A DNA stretch of 64,000 nucleotides from Actinomadura atramentaria DSM 43919 (GTDB lineage: Bacteria; Actinomycetota; Actinomycetes; Streptosporangiales; Streptosporangiaceae), in assembly GCF_000381885.1 (NCBI RefSeq), contig NZ_KB907218.1:130840-194839 (forward strand), written 5' to 3'. Under the pieces are notes generated by a model. The model made no database searches. It was not told the DNA's origin and worked only from the letters and a program-made list of their open reading frames with translations. The translations under genes were made by a program, and so were the position numbers. Of this stretch, positions 33,399 to 41,644 are shown piece by piece. Each line of letters begins with the position of its first letter. Positions within the stretch are counted from its first letter, which is position 1.

Positions 33399-33923
33399 TC
33401 AGGCGGGGTAGGCGCGGGTGGCCGGACCGCTCGGCCGGGACTCGTCGTCCAGGTCGGGCAGGTCGGCGAAGTCGGCGATGGCGGCCGCGCCGACCGGCGC
33501 GGTCACCCGGGCGCCCGCGGGCGCGGCGGCGGACGGCGCGTCCACCAGCGCCCACACGGTGGTGGCGCCGTTGTCGTGCCGGACGCCCCAGCGCTGCGCG
33601 AGGCTCTCGACGATCCCGAGGCCGCGGCCGCCGAGCGAGGACAGCGTGCTCGGCCCGCAGCGCGGCTCGGTGCTCGCGCCGCCGTCGCTGACCGACACCT
33701 CGATGGTGTCGCCGCGCCGGAACCAGGCCAGTTTGATCTTGCCGGACGCGAGCGGGCGGGCGTGCCGGAGCGCGTTGCTCAGCAGCTCGCTGACGATCAG
33801 GTTCGCGTCGTCCACCGCGGAGTCGCAGACTCCGGCGTCGGTCAGTTCGGAGCGCAGGCGCCTGCGGGCGAGCGCGACGCTGGCGGGCGCGTGCGGGAGC
33901 ATGGCGACGCTCGTCGGTCTCAC
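33399..33923 (-). CDS. ATP-binding anti-sigma regulatory protein (HATPase_c, RsbW-like)
   Basis: A 174-residue single-domain GHKL protein. The N box is LIVSELLSNALRHARPL, the G1 box is VSVSDGG, and GGRGLGIVESLAQRWG forms the G2/ATP lid. The leading segment MLPHAPASVALARRRLRSEL is typical of the large actinobacterial group of RsbW/SpoIIAB-like anti-sigma kinases. These bind sigma factors and phosphorylate STAS proteins. GTG 33923 is chosen (GGGGAG adjacent); ATG 33902 is also possible and gives 167 residues. The tail is disordered. No sigma gene is directly beside it; an STAS gene lies at 1.1 kb. Confidence 0.82.
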   Translation of the reverse strand: MRPTSVAMLPHAPASVALARRRLRSELTDAGVCDSAVDDANLIVSELLSNALRHARPLASGKIKLAWFRRGDTIEVSVSDGGASTEPRCGPSTLSSLGGRGLGIVESLAQRWGVRHDNGATTVWALVDAPSAAAPAGARVTAPVGAAAIADFADLPDLDDESRPSGPATRAYPA

Positions 33924-34324
33924 CTCCCCGTCTCTCGGGTGGCGGGGGCCGGTGCCGTCGCCACCCTTCCGGTACGACCGAAATGCCCGGTTGCGCCGGT
34001 CCGGAAACCCGTTCGGACGGATTCGAGCCGCGCCCCACGAGCGGAACGTCCTGCGTACACCACGTCCACCCCCGGTCGCGACGGCCAACGGAAAACTCCA
34101 CCTCCAGCGGGAACCCACAGTGGATCTATCCAGCGCCGGACGGAATACTCCTCACGCATACGTTTCGTCCGTCACACCGTGGCGACACCACACATTTCCG
34201 CGCGATGCCCGCCGGGCCGCCGGCAAGATCATGTGAAAGCGCCCTCGACCAGGCACGGAACCCGGCCTGGAAGGAGGGTAGAACACCGGTTCAGACGCCC
34301 GCGCACCGAGTCCGGTTCGACCCG
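33924..34324. other. 401-bp intergenic region, no gene seen
   Basis: Upstream of the ATP-binding gene and downstream of the histidine kinase gene (both minus strand). The GC content is visibly lower than in the genes. I find no convincing short gene, RNA or repeat; the promoter of the 33923 gene must be here. Confidence 0.5.
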
Positions 34325-36211
34325 TTACGGCACTGTTTCCTCACCCTCGCGGCGCGCGGCCGCGCGGAGCACGAGCCGCATCCGCGTACCGCCGCCCGCC
34401 CGCGGGTGCGCGGCGATCGAGCCGCCCTGCGCCTCCGTCAGCCGCCGCACGATGTAGAGGCCCAGGCCGATGCCGCCGAATCGGCGGCGGTCCCCCGCCT
34501 CGCCCTGCACGAAACGCTCGAAGACCCGCTCCCGGTCCTCCGGCGGGATGCCGATGCCGTCGTCGTCCACGGTGATCACCACGTCCGGCCCGGCGCGGCC
34601 CGCCCGCACGACGACCGCGCCGCCGTCCGGCGAGTACTTGAACGCGTTCTCCAGGAGCTGGCCGAGGACGATGTCGGTCGCCATCGCGTCCCCGCGCACG
34701 GCGGGCAGGTCCGGCTCGACGTGCAGCGCCACCCGGTGCCGCCCCGACAGCGACCGGAACCCGCCCGTCACCCCGCGCAGCACGCGCGTGACGTCGAAGT
34801 CCTCGATGGTGACGGCCAGCTCGTCCGCGCCCGCCCGCGCGCCGAGCAGCAGGTGCTCCACCAGGCGGCCGAGGGACTGCGCGCGCTCGGCGATCGTCGC
34901 GACGGCCGCGCGCCGGTCGGCGTCCGGGAGGTCGTCCCAGCGGCGGACGAGCGTGCTCGCGAACCCCTGCACGACCGTGATCGGCGTGCGCAGCTCGTGG
35001 CTCGTCGTCGCCAGGAACAGGTCCTTGGCCTCCTCCAGCGCCTTGGACTCCGAGACGTCGTGGAAGTCCACGACGCGCTCGCCCGTCTCCTCGATCTCGG
35101 CGGCGACGGCGCTCAGCCACGTCCCGGAGTCGGCGCGGAACGTGCGGCTCTCGCCGGGCGGCGGGACGTCGAACGGCAGCCTGCCGCCCACCGCGTCCGC
35201 CGCCGCGATGCCGGTCAGCGCGTGCGCCGCCGGGTTCCACTGGCGGACGATGCCGTCCCGGTCGAGCACCGCGATCCCGTCCGCGCTGGAGTCGATCACC
35301 GCGCGCTCGTGCGCGCGCTGCCGCACGACCTCCGCGTACGCGACGGCGTTCCCGACCGCGACGCCCGCGTGCCCGGCGAGGAGTTCCAGCAGCTCCAGCT
35401 CGGTGTGGCCGACCTTGCGGCCGGAGAACAGCGCGTACAGCGCGCCGTACGGCTCGTTCTTCAGGAACGACAGGCCGAGCGCGACCGCCGTCAAACCCTC
35501 CAGCTCCGACCAGATCAGGTCGCCGATGCGCTCCTTCCCGGTCGCGAGCATGACGGCCTTCTCCGACCGCAGCAGCTCCCCGACCAGGCTCGTCTCCCGG
35601 TCGGCGGTCGTGCCGCGCATCCGCTCGGGCAGCCCGGACAGGCTGACCAGGCACAGCCGGTCGTCCTGGATGCGGACGAAACCGCCCGCGTCCGCGCCGG
35701 TCAGCTCGATCAGCGCCGCGGTGATCCGGTCGAGGACGACGTCCAGGTCCAGCTCGGCGTTGAGGTCCGCGACGATGTCGTTGAGCCGCCGCACCAGCCG
35801 CGCCCGTTCGGCCATGTGCCGCTGCAGCGCCTCGTCCTCCTCGGCCGGGTGGTACACCATCACCCAGCCGAGCGGCGCGCCGCCGCCGTCCTTGAGCAGG
35901 CTGGTGTCGATGCGGACGTCGATGAGGCGGCCGTCGCGGCGCAGCCGCCGCGTCGCGATGGAGATCTGGCCGCCGTCGCCCTCGGGACGGGTCAGCAGCC
36001 GCTCCTGCACCGCGTTGTGCTCGGCCTTCAGCTCGTGCGGCACGATCGGCGGGACCTGCCCGACGACCTGCGCCGCCGACCAGCCGAACATCCGCTCCGC
36101 CGCCGGGTTCCAGACGGTGACGCGGGACCGGGCGTCCACGGCCACGATGGCGTCGGCCGCGCTCTCGATGACGGCGCGGGCGATCGGGTCGTGGGACGGC
36201 ACGCCAGCCAT
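34325..36211 (-). CDS. PAS-GAF-PAS sensor histidine kinase
   Basis: A 628-residue soluble kinase with no membrane segment. Domains in order: PAS (residues 8-125; VIESAADAIVAVDARSRVTV, WNPAAERMFGWSAAQVVGQ), GAF (about 145-295; LDLDVVLDRITAALIELTGA), second PAS (303-390; VIDSSADGIAVLDRDGIVRQ), HisKA with the phospho-acceptor His405 in ATTSHELRTPITVVQGF, and HATPase (N box LLENAFKYSPDG, G1 DDDGIGIPPEDR, G2 FGGIGLGLYIVRRL). It should sense a cytoplasmic signal such as redox or a small ligand. No response regulator gene is adjacent, so it is an orphan kinase. ATG 36211 has no strong ribosome site. Confidence 0.92.
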   Translation of the reverse strand: MAGVPSHDPIARAVIESAADAIVAVDARSRVTVWNPAAERMFGWSAAQVVGQVPPIVPHELKAEHNAVQERLLTRPEGDGGQISIATRRLRRDGRLIDVRIDTSLLKDGGGAPLGWVMVYHPAEEDEALQRHMAERARLVRRLNDIVADLNAELDLDVVLDRITAALIELTGADAGGFVRIQDDRLCLVSLSGLPERMRGTTADRETSLVGELLRSEKAVMLATGKERIGDLIWSELEGLTAVALGLSFLKNEPYGALYALFSGRKVGHTELELLELLAGHAGVAVGNAVAYAEVVRQRAHERAVIDSSADGIAVLDRDGIVRQWNPAAHALTGIAAADAVGGRLPFDVPPPGESRTFRADSGTWLSAVAAEIEETGERVVDFHDVSESKALEEAKDLFLATTSHELRTPITVVQGFASTLVRRWDDLPDADRRAAVATIAERAQSLGRLVEHLLLGARAGADELAVTIEDFDVTRVLRGVTGGFRSLSGRHRVALHVEPDLPAVRGDAMATDIVLGQLLENAFKYSPDGGAVVVRAGRAGPDVVITVDDDGIGIPPEDRERVFERFVQGEAGDRRRFGGIGLGLYIVRRLTEAQGGSIAAHPRAGGGTRMRLVLRAAARREGEETVP

Positions 36212-36288
36212 CGTGCCACCGCGCGGGGCCGCCGCGAGGGTGACCTTCGCCGAAAGGTTTCCACGTCAGAGGCGGTGCGCGCGGCGGA

Positions 36289-37632
36289 TCACACCGCCGC
36301 GCGGTCGACCCGGCGGAAGACCCGGCCGATCACGAGCGCCGCGACGGCCGCGACGGCGAACGAGAGCAGCGAGGCGCTCATCCAGCTCTGCGGGGTGAAG
36401 TGGAGCGCGTCGGCGATGTCCGTCCACAGCCTCGTCCACCACCCGATCGAGCCCGGGTAGATGAGCTGGTAGGCGGCGAACCCGACCGCCCATGCGGCGA
36501 TCATCGTCCAGCGGGACGGGGCCGCGCGGCCGGTGTCCCAGCCGCGCCGGCCGCTGCCGAGGAAGAAGTCGGCCGCGAGCACGCCGAGCAGCGGCACGAA
36601 CACCGAGCCGATGAGCGACAGGAATCCGGCGTAGTCCCCGATGTCCAGCAGCAGTGCGAGCGCGGTGATCCCGACGCCGAGCGCGACGGACAGGATGCGC
36701 CGGTCCGCGCGCGGCACGAGGTTCTGGATCGACACGGCCGTCGAGTACACGTTCGCGAACGACTGGTCGGCTTCGCGCAGTACGAACACGGCGAAGAACA
36801 GGACGCCGAGCGTGACATGCAGGAACGGGTCGAAGACGCGCGCCGAGTCGCCCGCGACGAGCGCGAGCGCCAGCAGGCCCAGCACGTACGCGATGATCTG
36901 CGTCGCCGAATAGCCGACCGCCGCCGCGCCGAACGCGCCGCGCGCGCTGCGGGCGTGCCGCGTGTAGTCGGCGGCGACGGGCACCCAGGAGATCGAGACG
37001 GCGAGCGCCGCGTCCGCGCCCGTCCAGAACCCGCCCCACGAGCCGTGGTTCAGGTCGGGCAGCGGCTCGCGCAGGAGCTGCGCGTAGAAGTAGACGAGCG
37101 CGACCAGCACCGCGACCGTCACGTACCGGCGCAGCAGCCGCACCGAGCCGAGCGGCCGGATCGTGAGCGCCGTCGTCAGGACGCCCGCCGCGACGACGTA
37201 GCCCCAGCGCGGGACGCCGTCCCACAGCGCGCGGGCGGCGTCGGCGATGACGATCAGCTCGAACGTCCCCCACCCGATGAGCTGCGCGATGTTCAGCACG
37301 GTCGGGACGTACGACAGCCGCGCGCCGAACAGGCCGCGCAGCAGCACCATCGCGGGCTGCCCGGTGCGTGCGCCGGGCGCGGCGGCCAGGCCGAGCATCA
37401 GCCCGCCGATCGCGGTGCCGACGGCCATCGCCACGATCCCCGCCATGATCGACATCGTCGGGCGGCCGTCGGCGTCCGGCGCGAGGACGGTGTACGCGCC
37501 GGAGAACGCGAACAGGCTGACGCCGAGGTTCGCCCAGAACGCGCTCTGGTCCCAGAAGCCGAGGACCTTCGGCGCGGGCTCGTCCAGCGTGTACGGGACC
37601 TCGTCGGCACGCGCCTTGACTGCGGACGTCAC
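36289..37632 (-). CDS. cytX: NCS1-family permease, thiamine-precursor (HMP) transporter CytX-like
   Basis: A 447-residue membrane protein of the purine-cytosine permease (NCS1) family with 12 predicted helices. The first helix region FWDQSAFWANLGVSLFAFSG and the segment GQPAMVLLRGLFGARLSYVP are characteristic. Family members carry nucleobases or hydroxymethylpyrimidine (HMP). The TPP aptamer directly upstream (37640-37735) tells that this one belongs to thiamine metabolism, hence CytX. GTG 37632 lies 8 bases after GGGAG, which is part of the conserved 3' end of the aptamer, so bound TPP should hide the ribosome site. The thiaminase-II-like TenA gene at 47.0 kb would act on the same pathway. 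Confidence 0.9.
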   Translation of the reverse strand: MTSAVKARADEVPYTLDEPAPKVLGFWDQSAFWANLGVSLFAFSGAYTVLAPDADGRPTMSIMAGIVAMAVGTAIGGLMLGLAAAPGARTGQPAMVLLRGLFGARLSYVPTVLNIAQLIGWGTFELIVIADAARALWDGVPRWGYVVAAGVLTTALTIRPLGSVRLLRRYVTVAVLVALVYFYAQLLREPLPDLNHGSWGGFWTGADAALAVSISWVPVAADYTRHARSARGAFGAAAVGYSATQIIAYVLGLLALALVAGDSARVFDPFLHVTLGVLFFAVFVLREADQSFANVYSTAVSIQNLVPRADRRILSVALGVGITALALLLDIGDYAGFLSLIGSVFVPLLGVLAADFFLGSGRRGWDTGRAAPSRWTMIAAWAVGFAAYQLIYPGSIGWWTRLWTDIADALHFTPQSWMSASLLSFAVAAVAALVIGRVFRRVDRAAV

Positions 37633-37639
37633 AGGACAC

Positions 37640-37735
37640 TCTCCCTACGCCGGCATTACCCGGACAGGTTCATGCGGTCGGCGACGCCCGTGTGTCGCCC
37701 TCTCAGCCTGGCTTGGCCCAAGCTCCCGCGGATAC
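37640..37735 (-). ncRNA. TPP riboswitch (THI element)
   Basis: Read on the minus strand, CTGAGAGGG (from 37708) is followed by AACCTGTCCGGGTAATGCC and GGCGTAGGGA (ending near 37642). These are the two conserved halves of the thiamine pyrophosphate aptamer; the variable P3 hairpin between them is GGGCGACACACGGGCGTCGCC-like. The ribosome site of cytX (GGGAG) overlaps the conserved GTAGGGA end, so control is likely translational. No separate terminator is seen between the aptamer and the start codon. Confidence 0.93.
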
Positions 37736-37868
37736 GGTCAAATCGCATCGTACAGCGCGAAAGATCCGGCACGTGTCGCGTGCCGGGGCGAAATGCACCG
37801 CGCGGTGCCGGACATTCACCGGTCGTCCGGCCCACCGCGCCCAGCGCGCCGCACGAGGAGACCGCCGC

Positions 37869-38417
37869 TTGCGAGAAACCGACCATCCGCCCGAAGAAGA
37901 GCGGTTCCGCGCCCTGTACGACGCCCACTTCGACGCGATCACCGGGTTCGTGCGCCGCCGCGCGGACGACCCGCACGACGCCGCCGACGCCGTGGCCGAG
38001 ACGTTCCTGGTCGCCTGGCGGCGGCTCGCGGACGTCCCGCCCGGCGAGCAGGCGCGCTACTGGCTGTACCGCGTCGCCCGCAACACCCTCGCCAACCAGC
38101 GGCGCGGCGAGCACCGCCGCCGGGACCTCGCCGCGCGCGTCGGCGCGGAGCTGGGCGGCGACCTCGCGGCCGCCGCGCCGGCCGACGACGGCCCCGGCGG
38201 GGTCGCCGCCGCCTTCCGGGGGCTGCGCGACGGCGACCGCGAGCTGCTGTCGCTCGTCGCGTGGGAGGGCCTGGACGCCGGGGAGATCGCGGCCGTCCTC
38301 GGCGTCTCCCGCAACGCCGTCCGGATCAGGCTGCACCGCGCCCGCCGCCGCTTCGCCCGCGAACTGGAACAGCACGGGGTCGCCCCGGCCGTCCGACCGA
38401 AGAAGGAGTACGCATGA
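37869..38417 (+). CDS. ECF-type RNA polymerase sigma factor
   Basis: A 182-residue group 4 sigma factor. Region 2 is FRALYDAHFDAITGFVRRRA and DAADAVAETFLVAWRRLADV (the -10 recognition helix) with YWLYRVARNTLANQRR. Region 4 is LSLVAWEGLDAGEIAAVLGV followed by SRNAVRIRLHRARRRFARE, the helix-turn-helix for the -35 element. The start is TTG 37869, 7 bases after GAGGAGA. It overlaps the next gene by four bases (ATGA), so the two are translated together; the partner is a single-pass membrane protein that may control it, although no zinc anti-sigma motif is present. Confidence 0.92.
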   Translation: MRETDHPPEEERFRALYDAHFDAITGFVRRRADDPHDAADAVAETFLVAWRRLADVPPGEQARYWLYRVARNTLANQRRGEHRRRDLAARVGAELGGDLAAAAPADDGPGGVAAAFRGLRDGDRELLSLVAWEGLDAGEIAAVLGVSRNAVRIRLHRARRRFARELEQHGVAPAVRPKKEYA

Positions 38418-39322
38418 CCACCGACCTCGATTCCCTCGTCCGGCGGCTCGCGCCCACGGACGCCGAGATCGCCGGGGCGGTCGGCGGGGACACGCGCCGC
38501 GACCTGGCCCAGCGGATCATGGCGGCGGAGCCGGAGCCGGAGGCCGCGCCCCGCGCCCGGCGCGTGCCGCGGCTGCGGCTCGCGCTGCCGGTCGGCGTCG
38601 GGCTCGCGGCGGCCGCGACGGCGGCGGCGCTGCTCGTGCCGGGCGGCGGCTCGCCCGCCCCCGCGCCCGCGCCGTCCGCGATCAAGCAGGTCGCGGCGCT
38701 GTCGTTCGTGCCGCACGGCAAGTACATCGACGTCGAGATCAAGGACCCGACCGCCGACCCGGCGCGGTACCGGCGCGAGTTCGCCGAGCGGGGGTTCGAC
38801 ATCTCGCTCAAGCTGCTCCCGGCGTCGCCGAGCATCGTCAACACGGTCCTGATGCTGGACGGGAGCCGGATCAAGCCGATCAAGGACGGCAAGTGCGTGA
38901 CGGGCGGCGGCGCGTGCCCGATCGCGCTGCGCGTCCCGGCCGACTTCCGGGGCAAGGCGACGGTGGTGTTCGGCCGGAAGGCGCGGCCCGGTGAGCGCTA
39001 CGACTCGACGGCCAGCGCCTTCGCGCCCGGCGAGGCGCTGCACGGCACGGACGTGCGCGGCCTGACGGTCGCGGCCGCGCTGCGCCGGATCGAGTCCCGG
39101 GGGATCGCCGTGCCGGAGTTCCACATCGACGAAGCTCAGGCGGACGGCTCGGTGATCGGCAAGAACGTCGGCCGCGCCGAGATCCCCGACGGCTGGTACG
39201 TCCACGACGCGGACCCGCTGGCCCCCGGCCAGGTCCGGCTGTGGGTCGGGCCGAAGAAGTCGGGCGACGCCGGTCCGGCGGCGGCCCCGCCGGTGCGGGC
39301 CACTCCGACGCCCGGCCGCTGA
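38414..39322 (+). CDS. single-pass membrane protein coupled to the ECF sigma gene
   Basis: A 302-residue protein: cytoplasmic N-terminal 55 residues (TTDLDSLVRRLAPTDAEIAG), one membrane helix (LALPVGVGLAAAATAAALLV), and an external domain of 210 residues. The last part, RGLTVAAALRRIESRGIAVP followed by DGWYVHDADPLAPGQVRLWV, resembles a PASTA-like module. The position after an ECF sigma gene with an ATGA overlap suggests a regulator of that sigma factor, but the HxxxCxxC motif of zinc anti-sigma factors is absent. The family is common in Actinomadura and relatives as sigma-linked proteins. Function inferred from context only. Confidence 0.72.
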   Translation: MTTDLDSLVRRLAPTDAEIAGAVGGDTRRDLAQRIMAAEPEPEAAPRARRVPRLRLALPVGVGLAAAATAAALLVPGGGSPAPAPAPSAIKQVAALSFVPHGKYIDVEIKDPTADPARYRREFAERGFDISLKLLPASPSIVNTVLMLDGSRIKPIKDGKCVTGGGACPIALRVPADFRGKATVVFGRKARPGERYDSTASAFAPGEALHGTDVRGLTVAAALRRIESRGIAVPEFHIDEAQADGSVIGKNVGRAEIPDGWYVHDADPLAPGQVRLWVGPKKSGDAGPAAAPPVRATPTPGR

Positions 39323-39333
39323 CGGGCGTCCGC

Positions 39334-39669
39334 TCAGACGACCTGCGGCGGGCCGCCCAGCTCCGAGTCCATCGGGCGGCCCGCCTGCGCCCAGCGCTGC
39401 ATCCCGCCCGCGACGTTCCTGGCGAGCCAGCCCGCCTGGTTCAGCGCGACCGTCACCTGCGCGGACCGTCCCCCGGACCGGCAGATCACGAAGACCTCGC
39501 GGTCCCGGGGGATCTCCGCGGCGCGGTCGCCGAGGTCCCGCATCGGGATGTGGACGGCCTCGGGCGCGTGGCCCGCGATCCACTCGTCCTGCTCGCGGAC
39601 GTCCAGCAGGTACGCGTCGGCCGGGACCTCCGCCGCGTCCACCGCGGGGACGTCTTCCCCGAGAAACAT
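39334..39669 (-). CDS. rhodanese-domain protein
   Basis: A 111-residue single rhodanese domain. The active-site loop is VICRSGGRSAQVT with the catalytic Cys, which would carry a persulfide; DVREQDEWIAGHAPEAVHIP is the conserved CH2A-type entry strand. Likely a sulfurtransferase moving sulfane sulfur to an unknown acceptor (sulfide detoxification, cofactor or tRNA thiolation). ATG 39669 has an excellent ribosome site AAGGAGG 5 bases upstream; the longer frame from 39978 only overlaps the SSI-like gene on the other strand. It is divergent from that gene by 46 bp and convergent with the sigma-linked membrane protein gene. Confidence 0.9.
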   Translation of the reverse strand: MFLGEDVPAVDAAEVPADAYLLDVREQDEWIAGHAPEAVHIPMRDLGDRAAEIPRDREVFVICRSGGRSAQVTVALNQAGWLARNVAGGMQRWAQAGRPMDSELGGPPQVV

Positions 39670-39715
39670 CGGACCTCCTTGGAACCGCGCGGCGCTCCCG
39701 CGCGTCGAATATCGC

Positions 39716-40156
39716 ATGCGGTACCGGACGTTCATCCACACAGCGCCCGTTGTCGCCATGATCCTGTCATTGGCGGCGTGCGGTTCGGAGCACGCGGGCG
39801 GCGGGACGTCCGTCCGGCCGTCCGGCGCCCCGGCCACGAGCCTGACGGTACAGGTCAGGGCGTCGAAAGACGCCGCGCCGAAGACCTGGGCGCTGACCTG
39901 CGATCCCGTCGGCGGCGACCTGCCCGCGGCCGACCGCGCGTGCGCGGCGCTGAAGGCCGCGCCCGCCGACGTCTTCACCGCCCCCGGCCCCGACCGGATG
40001 TGTACGGAGATCTACGGCGGCCCGCAGACCGCGACCGTCAAGGGCACGTTCGACCGGCGGTCGGTCACGTGGACGTTCAAGCGGACCAACGGCTGCGAGA
40101 TCAGCCGGTGGGAGAAGCTGGCGCCGCTGTTCGGGGACGGCGCGAAACGCCCTTGA
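39716..40156 (+). CDS. SSI-like (subtilisin-inhibitor family) lipoprotein
   Basis: A 146-residue exported protein. The signal MRYRTFIHTAPVVAMILSLA ends with the lipobox LAAC (Cys22), so the mature protein is lipid-anchored. The rest resembles Streptomyces subtilisin inhibitor: WALTCDPVGGDLPAADRACA then PDRMCTEIYGGPQTATVKG and TFKRTNGCEISRWEKLAP, with four cysteines in the SSI order (two disulfides). The loop after the third Cys (CTEIY, where SSI has CPMVY) would place Glu at the P1 position, so it would target a Glu-specific protease or have lost inhibitor function. Classical SSIs are freely secreted; anchoring is unusual. Confidence 0.8.
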   Translation: MRYRTFIHTAPVVAMILSLAACGSEHAGGGTSVRPSGAPATSLTVQVRASKDAAPKTWALTCDPVGGDLPAADRACAALKAAPADVFTAPGPDRMCTEIYGGPQTATVKGTFDRRSVTWTFKRTNGCEISRWEKLAPLFGDGAKRP

Positions 40157-40184
40157 TCCGCGCCCCGCGGGGAAGGGGGCGTCC

Positions 40185-40724
40185 ATGAGCACCGTCGCCG
40201 TCGTCGTCATCGACATGCTGAACCCCTACCGCCACGAGGACGCGGGACTCCTCCAGGCCAGCGCCGCGCGGATCACCGAGCCGCTCGCCGGCCTGATCGG
40301 GCGCGCCCGCACCCGCGACGACGCGCGCGTGATCTACGTCAACGACAACCACGGGGACTTCTCCGCCACCCGCGACGACCTCGTCACCGCCGCGTTCCAG
40401 GGCGAGCGGCCCGACCTGATCAAGCCGATCGTCCCGCCCGACGACTGCGCGTTCCTGCCGAAGGTGCGGCACAGCGCGTTCTTCGGGACGCCGCTGGAGT
40501 ACATCCTCGCGAACGCCGAGATCAGCGAGATCGTCCTGACGGGCCAGGTCACCGAGCAGTGCATCCTCTACACCGCGCTGGACGCCTACATCCGCCACCT
40601 GACGGTGAAGGTCCCGCGCGACGCGGTCGCCTCGATCGACCCGCGCCTGGGCGACGCCGCCCTGGCGATGATGGAGCGCAACATGCGCGCGGACGTGACG
40701 ACGGCCGCCGCGTGCCTGGCGTGA
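40185..40724 (+). CDS. isochorismatase-like cysteine hydrolase
   Basis: A 179-residue cysteine hydrolase of the isochorismatase/nicotinamidase superfamily. The catalytic triad is visible: Asp in VVVIDMLNPY, Lys in FLPKVRHSAFFGTPLEY, and Cys in LTGQVTEQCILYTALDAYIR with the cis-peptide before TEQC. The superfamily hydrolyses amides or vinyl ethers (nicotinamide, N-carbamoyl sarcosine, isochorismate); this member is close to the unnamed YcaC/YecD-like group and has no partner genes that would fix its substrate. GGGGAAGGGGG precedes ATG 40185. Convergent with the methyltransferase gene, ending 1 bp apart. Confidence 0.88.
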   Translation: MSTVAVVVIDMLNPYRHEDAGLLQASAARITEPLAGLIGRARTRDDARVIYVNDNHGDFSATRDDLVTAAFQGERPDLIKPIVPPDDCAFLPKVRHSAFFGTPLEYILANAEISEIVLTGQVTEQCILYTALDAYIRHLTVKVPRDAVASIDPRLGDAALAMMERNMRADVTTAAACLA

Positions 40725-40725
40725 C

Positions 40726-41574
40726 TCAGTCGGCCTTGCGCAGCACGCCGCCGTACTCGATCAGTTCCTTGCGCCGCTCGGACGCGCCCACGTAGTCGGC
40801 CAGTTCCGCGGGGACGGGCGCGAGCGGCGGCTGGTCCGGGTCCGGCCGCCATTCCTTGACGTCGCCGAGGCCCGGCGCGACCGGCTCGAAACCGTCCAGC
40901 AGCGCGTCGATCTCGGCGGGGGAACGCGTCTGCCAGGGAATGCCGGCCGAGTTCATCAATTCCGTCATCGCGGCGCCGCGCTCGGCGTTCAGATAGGCGA
41001 CCTGCGTGAACACCAGATGGCTGTTCACCGGCGCGCGGTCGATCACGGCGCGCAGGACGCGGCGCGGGTCGTCGGCGTCGGGGAGATGGTGGCCGACCGA
41101 CAGGAACAGCACGGCGACCGGCTCGTCCAGGTCGATGAGCCGCCGGAACTTCGGGTGCTCGATGATCGCTTCCTGGTCGCGCATGTCGGCGGTGACGAAC
41201 GCCGTGGAATCGTCGTCGGCGAGCAGCGCGCGGGCGTGGACGGCCACGATCGGGTCCACGTCGACGTAGACGACGCGGGCGTCCGGGGCGAACCGCTGCG
41301 CGACCTGGTGGACGTTGTTCTCGGTCGGGAGCCCGCAGCCGAGGTCCACGAACTGCCGGATTCCCGCCTCGACGGCCAGGTACCGCACCGCCCGGTACAG
41401 GAACAGCCGGTTCTGCCGGGTGATGTCCACGGTCTCGGGGAACGCCGGGCCGTTTCTCAGGGCGAACTGCCGGTCGATCTCGAAATTGTCCTTGCCGCCG
41501 AGATTCCAGGCGTAGATCCGCGCCGACGTCGGCACATCGGTGGGAATGTCGACGAAGGGTTCATCGGTGGTCAC
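40726..41574 (-). CDS. SAM-dependent methyltransferase, Methyltransf_19 (DUF574) family, second copy
   Basis: A 282-residue member of the same family as the 19773 gene. RIYAWNLGGKDNFEIDR, FVDLGCGLPTENNVHQVAQ, VYVDVDPIVAVHARALLADD and FLSVGHHLPD mark the SAM fold. Overall it is diverged from the first copy, so it is not a recent duplication. The C-terminal 90 residues carry a linker with WQTRSPAEIDALLDGFEPV, where family members vary and probably bind the substrate. GTG 41574 follows GGGAGCGG. Physiological substrate unknown. Confidence 0.9.
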   Translation of the reverse strand: MTTDEPFVDIPTDVPTSARIYAWNLGGKDNFEIDRQFALRNGPAFPETVDITRQNRLFLYRAVRYLAVEAGIRQFVDLGCGLPTENNVHQVAQRFAPDARVVYVDVDPIVAVHARALLADDDSTAFVTADMRDQEAIIEHPKFRRLIDLDEPVAVLFLSVGHHLPDADDPRRVLRAVIDRAPVNSHLVFTQVAYLNAERGAAMTELMNSAGIPWQTRSPAEIDALLDGFEPVAPGLGDVKEWRPDPDQPPLAPVPAELADYVGASERRKELIEYGGVLRKAD

Positions 41575-41644
41575 GGACCGCTCCCCGGGACGTCGGTGCG
41601 CTGTCGGTCGAAACCCTAGCGAATCGGCCCGGAATTGGCGGCGA

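Noticed and set aside
37692..37868. N-terminal extension of the ECF sigma factor
   Set aside because: It overlaps the TPP aptamer strand region and is Arg-rich; TTG 37869 has a good ribosome site and the family N-terminus starts there.
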